A DNA stretch of 64,000 nucleotides from Meloidogyne chitwoodi. Taxonomy: Eukaryota; Nematoda; Chromadorea; Rhabditida; Meloidogynidae. How positions within the stretch are numbered: position 1 is the stretch's first letter; each line of letters starts with the position of its first letter. Under the pieces are notes generated by a model. That model saw nothing but the letters and a program-made list of their open reading frames with translations. It was not told where the DNA came from and did no database searches. A program made the translations under genes and the position numbers. This document shows positions 47,850 through 58,997 of the stretch, in pieces. The stretch lies in assembly GCA_015183035.1 (NCBI GenBank), contig JACZZP010000007.1, positions 2,356,001 to 2,420,000 on the forward strand, in the 5' to 3' direction.

Positions 47850-49195
47850 AAACTAAAAATATTTAAAAATTAATTTGAAATGAAGATTAGAAAGTAGAGA
47901 TTAAATTCATTAAAACTAACGTAAGTCTATTAGAGTCTTTTAATCATAAATTTGTTTAAATTTTCAGCGGGATCATAATAATTTCAAATTTCTATCAACA
48001 GATTTATGAGAAAAAAAAACAATAGAATAAATAAATGAATCAATTCTCTCAACAACTCGTTAAACGCATAAAATGTGTGTGAGCACCAAAAATAGAAAAT
48101 AAAGGCACACAACCACTTGAGAGAGCCAAAAAGCAGTTTTATCCATTTGCGCGCGCAAACCAACGACCCATAAAGCGGGTCAAGCATTGAAAAGAAAAAA
48201 AGACAATAGATTTATTTTGGTTTTTATTTTGATGAGAGGACGCTTTTTTAAATCTCGAATAAATCTCAAAGCCTTAGGATTTTTGTAAAAATAGAATTTT
48301 GGTTTTTGAAGTATGAGAATTTTGTTGTAAGACTCAAATGAAATGACGTAGAAAAGTTTGAAAGAGAAATGTAAATATAAAGATAACTAGAGTACCAACT
48401 AGAAAAATAAAATAGGTTGTTAAACCATTATTAAACAATTAAAATGTTGCAAAAACATATCAAATAATTTCATTTATAATAAAAAAATTATGCATACAAA
48501 AATAAACTTTTAAAATTCATACAAAATAAAAATATTAAAAATTTGATAACTGTTGAGCGTCATGTTTTGCTAACTTCTTTTAAAAATACCTACATTAGTT
48601 AATTCTTAAATTTCTCAAAATAATGTAGAAAAATGTAAAAAATCTTCTTTAATTGTTTATAAAAAATTCCATGCCAATTTCAATGAGAATGAAATGAATA
48701 ACAATTATCTAATAAATTTTGATAAAAAAAATAATTTTTAAATAAATTTACAGGCAGTAAACAAGGCAAGAGAAGAACATAATAACTAAAAAACATATTT
48801 TAATACTTATGATTAAATTTATTAAAATTCCTTACGTATCAGCACTATTAAAAAGTTCTAATGTTGATTCATCTACCCAATCATCTGGTATCATGAACTA
48901 ATAGAAAAGCTCCTTAAAAGTGATAAACTACAATTATTCATAAATAAAAAATTTAATTTCCCCATACTAGCAATTGTACAATTTTCCACTTTTTACCTTT
49001 TTAAAGTATTGATATTTTTTATTTTATTAATTTTACCATTTTGAAAAACAAACTTTTCTTACTTTCTCAGTCTTTAACTATTTTTCTAAAAATTAACATT
49101 TTGAGTGAAAATACCAAATTTTTTTTCTTCAATTTAATCAATTCCTCATGAAATCCTTAATTTAATTTTAGCAATAAAAACTTTATTTTCAAAGT
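47850..49195. other. Divergent intergenic region, TAO kinase / E2
   Basis: About 1.3 kb between two divergent genes. One candidate short minus-strand exon (see 48837-48899) and one ATTAGAGTC word near 47930 are present. A CpG-containing GCGCGC at 48152 may mark the TAO kinase promoter side; this is a weak guess. Confidence 0.35.
48837..48899 (-). other. Candidate coding exon, unassigned
   Basis: On the minus strand an ATG opens MIPDDWVDESTLELFNSAD and then meets a good donor (ACGTAAGG). The composition looks protein-like, unlike the surrounding AT filler. It cannot be joined in frame to the TAO kinase ATG exon at 47847, so it may be a 5' exon of an alternative transcript or a small separate gene. 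No family is recognised. Confidence 0.3.
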
Positions 49196-49988
49196 ATGTC
49201 TTTTGATCAATCACGACTTTTACTATCAAAACAGTTAAATGACCTTACAAAAAATCCAGTTGATGGTTTTAGTGCCGGTCTTGTCGATGAAAGCAATGTA
49301 TTTTTTTAAACTTTAAATTTCATTTTTTGTTTAAAATTTTTATTTTTAGATTTATAAATGGCAAGTATTCATAATGGGACCTCCTGGCTCGCCATAGTAT
49401 ATTTAACTTTGATTTTCTTTTTTCTATTTAAATTTTAGTGAAGGCGGAAATTTTCGCGCAGAGCTTATCTTTCCAAAAGAATATCCTTTGTGTCCACCGA
49501 CAATGCGTTTTATTTCTAGAATTCTTCATCCAAATAGTTTGTTTTTTAATTATTTTATTTTTAAAGTTCAAATTCAATTTTTTAATATTTCCATCTTGTT
49601 TTTTAGTAGATATTGGAGGGAATGTTTGCATTTCAATTCTCCATGCGCCTGGGGACGATAGTTTTGGATATGAAAAGGCCAGTGAGCGTTGGTTGCCTGT
49701 CCACACTGTCGAGACTATATTAATTTCTGGTTATTTTTTAAAATTTGTTTCATCATTTTTTTAAATTTTAGTCATTTCAATGCTTTCTGACCCAAATTTT
49801 GACAGTCCTGCTAATGTTGATGCATCGGTATAAATTTTTAACTGTTTCACTCACTTAATTTTAAATTCAAGAAACTTTATCGAGAAAATCCGACAGAATA
49901 CAGGCGACAGGTTATATTTTTTAAATATTTTTTAGTCATCTTTTTTATATAGGTTGCTAGATGTGTTCGAGAGACCGAAGAATTGTAA
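49196..49988 (+). CDS. UBE2G1: Ubiquitin-conjugating enzyme E2 G type (UBC-7-like)
   Basis: Six exons encode about 165 residues of a UBC fold: [74 protein letters not shown] with the HPN motif and the catalytic Cys in VCISI. The acidic insertion after the Cys ([20 protein letters not shown]) is diagnostic of the G/R (Ubc7) class, and [19 protein letters not shown] with [14 protein letters not shown] matches UBE2G1 best. Ubc7-class enzymes build K48 ubiquitin chains, in ER-associated degradation for some members. Start [10 protein letters not shown] at 49196, TAA at 49986-49988. A TTTTAG about 20 bases upstream of the ATG may be a spliced-leader acceptor. Confidence 0.94.
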
Positions 49989-50669
49989 CAGAAGCAATGT
50001 CGAAAATGAAGCAAATACAACTCAATAAACGTTTGAGAGTTCATATTTTTTGTTTCTCATCAATTTTATATTTCATTGACATTTAATAAACAAAGTTATG
50101 AATGATTTTGAGGTTTATTTGTTTTTAAAATAGGTCTTGGTTTAATTATAAGTTGATTTTCTCAAGGGACCAACCCTATAAAACCCTGTATCAATCGAAT
50201 TTTCAATAATAATGTAATTTAATGAATTTCTTCTTTATTATACTAAATTTTATTAAGTGCTAGTTTTGTCTGATCTCTAAAGAAATAAAAACAGTTGTTT
50301 TAGCTATTCCAATTCTGTTTAATTTCTCTCTAATAAAATAAAAACCACGCCTGTCCCTTTATAATAGATTTATCCAATTTTCAAGATCAATTGAGTTTAA
50401 TAAAAAAAAGTTTGATTTCATCGTCAGTCAATATTGCATTGTTTATTTTTATGTGGCTTATTTTATACTGGCCACTTTCCAATAAAAAATAAACATTTGA
50501 TCCATCAAAAAATTTTTTTATTTCATTTTGTGATTACTTCAATCAACACTTAGAAAAAACAAAATTTTTTCCTTTTTTTTTCATTTTCCACCTTTTTGTT
50601 TTTTGTTAATTTTCAAGGTTTTTTTATTAAGGTTAAAACAAATAAAAAAAATTAAAAATCAGTTTAAAA
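49989..50669. other. Spacer E2 to four-TM gene
   Basis: AT-rich, with AATAAA-type polyadenylation words near 50088. No exon seen. Confidence 0.4.
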
Positions 50670-51345
50670 ATGGCAACAAATAATAATGCTTTAATAACCA
50701 ATTTGTGCACCACAAAATTTGCAATATTAAAATGGCTTCAAATGCTTGGTTATATTATTATAATATTTTTTTTAATTGATGGAAGAAGACAATGGGCGCC
50801 TTACACATTGGTAGATTTTAATAAATTAAAAATGAAAAAATTGTTAAAGATATTTATTTGTGCAATAATTTTCGGCATTTTGTGTCTGGCAACATTACTT
50901 GTACATTATTTTGTTCTTCAATCTAGAAATCGAAATAATATGGCACTTCCCAAACTTGTATGAAAATAATATTTTTTTAAATTGTTTTTTAAGGAAATTG
51001 CTTTTAATGGAATAGCTATAGTAGGTGTTAAAAGTTAAATAATAATATTAAAAAATTTTTATTTAAAAAAAGCTTTTCTGCCTCCTGTTTTTTGCAATTT
51101 TAACCATTGATTATGTAAAAATGCTTTCTGGCAATTACAATTTCCATAAATATTTGCCTCCTCCAAATATTGGAAAGTTGGTTAAACTTTAATTGTTTAA
51201 TTTTCACCTATTTTTAAGGGATGGCTGGCGAAACAGAATTCTTGTTGTGCTGGTTTGTTTTTATCTACTTTTCTTCCAAATTGAAAATAATTATAAACTT
51301 TTCCGGAAAACAACTACCTATTTTATTTATTTTCCGAAAAATTAA
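50670..51345 (+). CDS. Four-transmembrane protein, MARVEL-like topology
   Basis: Four exons join in frame: ATG at 50670 to 50959; about 50995-51020; about 51073-51176; about 51220-51345. The product (about 180 residues) has four hydrophobic segments: ILKWLQMLGYIIIIFFLI, LLKIFICAIIFGILCLATLL, a third crossing the first two splice junctions (IAFNGIAILFCLLFFAILTI), and ILVVLVCFYLLFFQI. Short loops, a hydrophobic Lys-Trp start to TM1 and the TM3-TM4 loop with PPPNIGKDGWRNR suggest a MARVEL-type vesicle or junction protein, but no signature residue settles this. The stop at 51343-51345 lies inside the first unit of a 57-bp repeat array, so the last 15-20 residues derive from the repeat. Confidence 0.55.
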
Positions 51346-51553
51346 TATTTTATATGAAAAACAACTATTTCCGGAATGTTTATTTATTTTCCGGAAAACT
51401 AACAGTCTCTATGAAAAATAACTATTTCCGGAATGTTTATTTATTTTCCGGAAAACTAACATTATCTATGAAAAACAACTATTTCCGGAATGTTATTTAT
51501 TTTCCGGAAAACTAATATTCTTTATGAAAAACAATTATTTCCGGAAGTTTTAA
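51298..51553. repeat. 57-bp minisatellite with CCGGAA palindromes
   Basis: Four to five units of about 57 bp, each with TTTCCGGAATGTTTATTTAT, then TTTTCCGGAAAACTAACA, then CTATGAAAAACAACTA. Units differ by a few substitutions and small deletions. It begins in the last exon of the four-TM gene. Confidence 0.85.
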
Positions 51554-51559
51554 TTTAAT

Positions 51560-52111
51560 TAGAAAGTTCTACGTTCAAACAAACAAACTTTTACAGTATT
51601 TCTTTAGATTACTGAAGCACTTAATGCAATCCTACATACACTCTCGCTTTTTGAAGGAAGGAAGATTTGAGTCTAAGTACTAGATGGGGAGGGGAGGGTA
51701 AATATTTTAGCAAATTATAAGATTACTATTGACTCTTAAATTTTTATTTATTTTTTCTATTAATGTAAAATTCAAATTTATTTCAATCATTCAATTTATT
51801 ATTGTCAAAAATACAGATAATATATTAATAAAATAGAAACATTATTATAAATATTATGGTAGCGAGCGCAAAGCCAAAGTTTAGATTGTTGTTTCAAAAG
51901 AAAGTTCAGAAGCAGCTTCCCGAGCGGTGTGTAACGCTCTCTCATACTCCATTTTATTAGTATTGTGGGTCCGGCAAACTTTAACTCTAGCAAAACTTAT
52001 TTTAAATAATATAAAAAGCCCCATTATTTTCTCAAATTTAATCACTCAAGTTCATTCCACACTCAAATTGTCAACTCTTCTTTTTAACCAACAAGTGCTC
52101 TCAACAGTCAG
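51560..52111. promoter_or_regulatory. Upstream region of Skp1-related gene
   Basis: The region is less AT-rich near 51860-52110 and contains AATATAAAAAGCCCC about 90 bp before the ATG, a TATA-like box, followed by the 5' leader. No exon seen. Confidence 0.4.
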
Positions 52112-52861
52112 ATGGAATCAAAAAAGGTCGTCAAAAAAAGCTCTTCAACATCAACTGCTGGATCAAGCACTGTTCGAAAGTTTAGATTGCGCACTGGTGG
52201 TGTAAATGGTGTTCAGACACATCTATATACTGAGAAAATTGTTAAGTTTAAAGTTTTAATTAATTTATTAATTCAATTTATTAAAGATGCGAAAGCTTGG
52301 CTACGTAAATCTTTCTATTAATATAAATGGGAATCAAAATGGTGATGTTATTGATATTCCATTAGTTGATGCAAAAACACTTGCTATAGGTTAACGATTT
52401 TATTTTAATAAAAAAATTTTTATATTTAGTTATTGATTGGTGTATTAAACACAAAGATGATGAGCCATTACAACAAGATGAATTAATCAAAATTCGTGAC
52501 AAACCAGTTCCAGAGAATGACAAAGGATTTTTTAACTATTTGTCAAATTCGGAGATTTTTGCACTCACTATTGTAAAAATTCTGAATTTTTAATGAAAAA
52601 AATTTTTTATTTTGTTAGGCGGCCGATTTTTTGGATGTTCCTGGACTTCTTGATATTTGTTGCAAAACTGTTGCAGAGATGCTCAAAGGAATGTCAGCAG
52701 AAAAGATTCGTGAGAAATTTGGTGTTGAAGATGACTTGAGCGCTGACGAGAAACAAGAGGTAATTTTAAAAATAATTATGATCAAAAATTAATTTTCTAA
52801 ATTTTTAAATTTTCAGTTGCAAAATGAGCATCAGGGCATAAATAGAATTTCCCTCTCGTGA
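52112..52861 (+). CDS. Skp1-related protein (SKR family)
   Basis: Five exons encode about 170 residues. The C-terminal Skp1 region is clear: VIDWCIKHKDDEP, LTIAADFLDVPGLLDICCKT, VAEMLKGMSAEKIREKFGVE and DLSADEKQELQNEH. The N-terminal half is divergent: a Ser/Lys-rich leader, then VRKFRLRTGGVNGVQTHLY and DVIDIPLVDAKTLA (BTB/POZ-like). Skp1 links cullin-1 to F-box proteins in SCF ubiquitin ligases; nematodes carry many Skp1-related (skr) genes. The usual C-terminal NEWCEEK is replaced by NRISLS. Start at 52112, TGA at 52859-52861. Its stop faces the receptor gene's stop 182 bp away. Confidence 0.86.
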
Positions 52862-53043
52862 GTTGAATACATTGTGAAAGAGGAGTAGGTTATTGTGATA
52901 AAATAAACATAAATATATAATTATTGTAGGTATTCAAATTATTTTTTATCATAAATATGTATATGTATAATTAATAAAATTAAAAATTAATAAAAAAATG
53001 TCAGGGTATACTCTTCTCTCACACACTAATTTTTCTTTTCTTA

Positions 53044-55733
53044 CTAAAAATTATTTCTTTTTGCTGCATAAGAACATAAAGCTTCAGGATTTACAATCTT
53101 TGTTTGATCTAAGGGTAAATCAGATTTCGGTGTCGCCGTAAAAATCCAAAGGGGAAGAGCACAACAAATAAATGCATAAAGAAAAAGACAAGCTCTATCT
53201 AAAGACATTGCCATAAAACGCCAATCAGCTTTTGCTTCTTCTTCCTCTTCTTCTTCATCCATTTTTTGTTGAGATAAATGTAAATAATCTGAAAGTTCAC
53301 GAAGTGTTGAACGTAAAAGTTCTGTTGTTCCATATTCATTTATTAAAAATGAATCAAGGCGATCTAAAAATATATTTTTTTATTTTTTAAATTTAAAAAA
53401 TTAATAACCATCAATAATTCTTTTTCCTCTATCTTTGCTTCCGGATTGTGCTGCTGTTAATAAGGGTGTTAATGTTGATTCTTGTGTATATTGTTGTTTA
53501 TGTGAACCAATGCCTATTGAACCTCGACTTGTAGTTGATTCACTAGCACGTAGATTTGTCAATAAAAACAAAGTTTAAATGTTTTTGTAATTTTAAAAAG
53601 AAGGTTTAAATGTTTTTGTAATTGTAAAAAACACAAATATTTACCGGATAAACACGTTGTTTTAAACTTTGATGTGTTGTACTACTAGTTTGTAAATGAT
53701 CTCCTCTTTGTTGTAATTCAATCATTTGTTGAGATTGCTGTCGCGTCCAAGTACCGGAAACAGGTCTTTGCCTGTGAGTTGGACGTTTACGTTTTGGTTT
53801 GCGAAATTGTTTCCCCTAATATGTTAAAATTTATTATTTGTTTATTTAAATTTATTGACCGGACGATTCATAAGTAAAATCCAAGGAAGCCACTCCAGAA
53901 AAATGGTACGTACCCAAGGTGTCATCTATTTAAAATAAAATATTATTATAAACTTTCCGGAAAAGTTGAACTATTTAGGGATGTTTAATAAATAAACTTT
54001 CCATAATACTTTTTCAATCCATTGTAAAAATTAAAATTTATGTAATTTTTCTTTAATAAAAACCTTATGTGTGCGAGGAGAACGAAAATGTACATTAATA
54101 ATAAGCAGAGTAAAAATAATTGACGATCCAAGAATTACCATTGCAATGGAAAAAAATGCTGCAATAATTGGAACAGAATCAGAGGTTGGAGGAGTTATAT
54201 CTGCTACCTTTAATAATTAAATTTATTTAAAAAATTATTTATTTACCATTCCAAGAAATACTGTGACTGAAAGAAGATTTGTTGTTTCTAAATTTGGAAT
54301 AAAAAATTAAAAAAAATACAAACGCAATGTTATTTTTTCTCCACATTCTGCGGGCATAGTAAAACCTTAAAATTAATTATTTATTTTATAAAAATAAAAA
54401 TTTTAACCAAGCACATTACTGAGTAAAAAAAGAACACTTGGAACAATCCAATTCATTCCATAATAAATTATTTTTCGGCGAATATGTATATACTAGAGGA
54501 TAATTATAATTTTAAAAATTAAATTTTATTAATTTACAAAATGCAACTCAATAAAAGAATCGCCTTCATCGCCAAATGGAGGCGTTGAAATATTTGCAGG
54601 TGTTGAAATTAAATCCCATTCACCATTAGTTACATAATATGTAGTATCTTTATTTAATAAACTAATTTTAAAAGTTAGTTAAAATATACCCATGCTATGT
54701 TCACTTTTCAAATGTTCTCCATCAATGCATAAATCTAAAGCATACCGTTGATGTGTCCAAGGACCAAACTTTATAATTACAGAATTAATTCAAAAAAATT
54801 TTTTTACCTTTAATAAACAAAGTTGTTCATCAAATGGAAACCTTAAAAAACTAATTAAATTTAAAATAATTATTAACCATGTTATATCAATTTCACATGA
54901 GGATTTGATAATTGCTGGAGGTGAATATAAAATGCTTAAATATAAATTTATAAAAATAAAATAAAAATAATTAACCTTCCATCATTATTCACAACAAAAT
55001 TAACATCAAATCGGGCATCAAAATTTTCATCTGCACTAAATAAAAAAGAAACAACTACAATTTTTATTCGAATTTTAAAAGAACCTATTAAAAAGAAGAA
55101 CATCAGGTCTCCAAAGAGTTCCAGTAGGCAATCTAATCTCTTATAGAGTGGAAAAGAAAAAGTGGTAAAGAATATATTAAAACTTTAATAAATTTGAGAA
55201 TGAAATCTAAAACTTGTTTTACAATTGTAAAATATAATTATGAATTAAAACCTAATTACTTACAACTAAAAGTTATAAATAAACTTTTTTACAATTGTAA
55301 AAAACAATATAAACTTAATAAACTTTTTTATTAAAAAGTTTCTTCTCACTTTTTATTCCTCCATATTCTCTGGGGTCCCATCGCATTTTATAGTCAAACC
55401 AACGAAATTCTTCCCAAAGAACTACTGTTAAAACTTGATTCTTTTCATCTACATCTACAATTTGTTGTAAATAAAGTCTAAGACTTACTTTAACCTTAAA
55501 AAATTTATTTTTTTATTAATAAACTTATATAAACTAACTGCTTCTGTATGGTTTTGTACTGGTCTTTCAACTAAAATATTTTTTTTAAATAATTTTAAAA
55601 ATAAAAATATATTACTTGGATCATAACGCTCCTTCAAGTCTTGTAGTAATCTATATTCATCATCTGAGCACTTGGAAAACAAAAATTCTAAGGATAATAA
55701 AATAATAATTAATTTACTAATATTAAAACACAT
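53044..55733 (-). CDS. Nicotinic-type Cys-loop receptor subunit (ACR family)
   Basis: About 15 exons give about 620 residues. A signal peptide (MCFNISKLIIILLSLEFLF) precedes the extracellular ligand-binding domain with LWEEFRWFDYKMRWDP, LPTGTLWRPDVLLFNSADE, the Cys loop CEIDITWFPFDEQLC and a loop C segment GEWDLISTPANISTPPFGDE. M1 IIYYGMNWIVPSVLFLLS; M2 GEKITLQTTNLLSVTVFLGM (Glu at the intracellular end, cation-selective type); M3 VPIIAAFFSIAMVILGSSII; a long cytoplasmic loop with HRQRPVSGTWTRQQSQQ; then M4 ACLFLYAFICCALPLWIFTA. No vicinal Cys pair is visible in loop C, so it is a non-alpha-like or divergent subunit. The start was chosen as the ATG just before the signal peptide. The exact C. 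elegans orthologue is not assigned. Confidence 0.9.
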
Positions 55734-55739
55734 ATCTGT

Positions 55740-57148
55740 TTTATAAAAATTAATAAATAATTTAAAAAATAATAATTAACAATGTTTTTACAATTGTAAA
55801 TTAAAAAATAAAGAATTTATTCTAAAAATTATTTTTACCTCTATTAAAATCCATTTAAGCTACTAAATTATTACAACTGCGCTAAGGTGCATTTCTTTTT
55901 GACTTTTACTGCGCACTGTTTTCTCTCCTTACAAAAGCCATGGCCAATGTAGCTTTTGTATTTAATCAGCTTATAAACTAAAAACAATGAAGGAAAACAA
56001 GTAAAATCAAAAAATTAAATTAAAGAAAAATTAAATTTTTTTTAATTAAAAATAAAATAATTGCAGACTAACAAAAGAAATTTTTAATTTTTAGAAATTA
56101 AAAATTTTTATTCTTACTTTAAATACTTCTAGAATTATTTAAATTTTATAAAATTATAAATTTTTCATAATTTAAAGTAAATTATATTAATTTGCATAGA
56201 AAAATAAAATTTATGTAAAAATTACAAAATCATTATTGGCAAAAAAAATCGTACAAAATTTTAATAATAAAAAAGTATGTTGACTATTTGTGTGGTCCAT
56301 AAAAACTAGCTAAATAATATGTATTTTTTGATTTACTTTTTAAAATGGGAGGAGAGGTTGACACATACATAAATTAAAAAATAAATATAAAATGATCAAA
56401 ATAGTCCATTAAATATTTTATTCCATATTTACTTTAATGAATCTATTAATTTTATTAATTAATTCAGTAGTGTAAATATATTTTTTTATATAAATTTTGC
56501 CTAATTTAAATTTTTACTTTTATTTATTTTTAAATATTTTTCTCATATATTCACAAAAAAAGACTGATTCATTTAAAATTATAAAATATTTATTTTATTT
56601 TCTAAAATAAAATTATTCGATATTATTATCATCTTTTTAAACTTTTTGATGATTAAAAGATTAATATTCTTCAATAAATAAGCGTTCCCGATCCTGAAGT
56701 GTTCTCTCATATGATTGAATTTTAAATATATGGAACAATCAATATGCCAGACATTTCAGATGTCGGAACGTGTTTTAGATTAATTTAAAAATATTTTTTA
56801 ATTTTCAATAATATTGACATCATCTAATTACTCATACATAGACTAAAAAACTCAAAAAATAATATTATACAAATAAATATAAAAATGAAAGATATATTGG
56901 TAATAAAATCCATGAATAAATAAATAATCATTAAATGAGTAAGCAATTAAAAATTAAAGTTTTAATTAAAATAAGTTTTGAATTAATAATTTCAATATTC
57001 GAGGGATTATTAAATTCCACCTATACAAACATTAAGTGGCCATTTTTTCTAAAAACTTGAATTGCGACGTCAACTAAACTGATAAAAACAATTTTAAAAA
57101 TTATTTTTAGATTACTTTTAAATAATTTTTAGCCAAAATAAAAATTTT
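55740..57148. other. Divergent intergenic region, receptor / astacin
   Basis: AT-rich; no exon recognised. A small foldback-like GACATTTCAGATGTCGG lies near 56751. ACAATTGT palindromes from the receptor gene continue to about 55800. Confidence 0.4.
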
Positions 57149-58805
57149 ATGATGAAATTTTTATTTAAAATTTATATTTCCATTTCCCAAATTTTAATAT
57201 TACTAAATCTAAAAATGCCTTTAACAAATGCTAGATACTTAACTAATTTTGATTTTAACACTGAATATTCCCCTAAATCATTATATTCTTTATTAGATTC
57301 TTTTTCAATTTTTCACAAAAATTTGATGAGGTCAATTAAATAATTTTTGGCCTATTATTAACAAAAATAATTTTAATTTTTTAGCTCTTTATCTTCACCT
57401 TCTTTATCCTCTTCGTCCTCATCATCTGAAGATAATTCTAAAATTAGTTCAAGTTCTGAAACAATGGATGAGGAAGAGGAAAAAAGAGAAAAATCTTGGA
57501 GAGATGCATTAAAGAAAAGAAAGACTTTAGATTTGTTACAACAGAGAAGACATACAGGAGATATTGTTCAACTATGGGAGGAAGAAACAATGTTTGTTTT
57601 TACATTACTTAAATATTAAACAGAGAATTTAAGAAATTTTACAAATTGTAAAAAAGGCTGATTTAAATTGTTACAACTCGTAAAAATAAATAAACTTGAT
57701 ATACTTATAGTAACTATAATAAATGAACTTTCTAGTTTGTAAAAAGTTGCAATTACAAACGGCTTCTAACTAAAGATATTTACTTGAAAACAACTTTTAA
57801 GTTTACAGAAAAATGCGAAACGCTCTTCGATCAGATTCCAATAACCGATGGACTAGGATACGTGATAATGATGGAAAATATGTTATACCCTTCATAATAA
57901 CGGGAAAATACAGTAAATATTTTAATAAATTAAATAGTTAATTTAATAATAGCAAGCAAACAACGTTTAAACATAAAACGGGCTATGGATTCGATTGCTA
58001 ATAATACGTGTGTCAAATTCCGGCCAAGAAGGAAAAACGAATATGATTATGTTGATATTCAGAACAAAATAAATGAAGGGTATTTTAAGATAATAAAAAA
58101 ATGTTTCTTCATTATAAAATTATAAAGTTGCTATACAACAGTTGGTCAGATACGTGGACGTCAAGTTCTTATGCTTGAATCAGGATGGCAAGAGTCATGT
58201 GGTTGGGGATGCCTTTTAGGTATGTTAGTGAAATACAATCTCTTAGCTCTTTAAATAAATTTTTAGCATATCCTGGATGTACAGATCATTCAACTATTAT
58301 TCACGAGTTGATGCATAAAGTAGGACTTTGGCACGAGCAAATGCGATATGACAGAGATAAATATATTAAAATACATTGGGAAAATATTATTCCAGGTAAA
58401 ACAAAAGGGAATAAAGTTGTAATATTAAATTGTAAATAAATTTAAATAATCGTTCCGGATTTTAAAAACTTGTTAAGTTTAAAATTAAAGGGTTAGAAAA
58501 TCAGTTCGGTAAAGTTGGTCGTGGACAAAGTACAACTTACAATCTTCCGTATGACTACAAAAGTGTAATGCAGTATAAAAAAAATGCCGGAGCGAGTTCA
58601 GAAGATTTAATTACAATGGAAACACGTGATAAGCGTTATACGGTACAATTAGAATTTAATTTAAAAATAATATTAAAAAAAGAATGTAATTGGAAATGCA
58701 ACAGATGCTTCACCAGAAGATTATAAAAAGATATGTTCAATATATAAATGCAATAAATGTATGGGACGAAGATTTAAGCCGTTGAGAAACAGAAGAAAAA
58801 AATAA
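57149..58805 (+). CDS. Astacin metalloprotease (NAS family)
   Basis: About eight exons. A hydrophobic start ([20 protein letters not shown]) serves as signal peptide, followed by a Ser-rich acidic propeptide ([27 protein letters not shown]) and basic cleavage sites ([22 protein letters not shown]). The catalytic domain reads [43 protein letters not shown], the zinc motif [20 protein letters not shown] and the Met-turn SVMQYKKN. The protein ends soon after [11 protein letters not shown] with TAA at 58805; no EGF, CUB or ShK domain follows, so it is a short NAS protein. Astacins process extracellular matrix, cuticle collagen or digest proteins. Retained Cys residues (NTC, CYT, ESC, YPGC) support the two disulfides of the fold. 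Confidence 0.9.
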
Positions 58806-58997
58806 AATTTTGTTCGAATTTTAAATTATATTATGTACATATTTAAATTAATAAATAAAGTTTTTAAAAAGATGATTTTCGGATGACATTTTGTGAAAGC
58901 CCGTTTTGTCTATTTTTCTGTCTAGACTTTTTGTATTTTTTACACGCCTTGGCATTTTGTCCATTTTTGTTCATTAGAGATTTTGTATTTTTGATTT

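Noticed and set aside
47984..48187. Hydrophobic minus-strand ORF upstream of TAO kinase
   Set aside because: Composition follows the T-rich strand; no splice partners or homology recognised.
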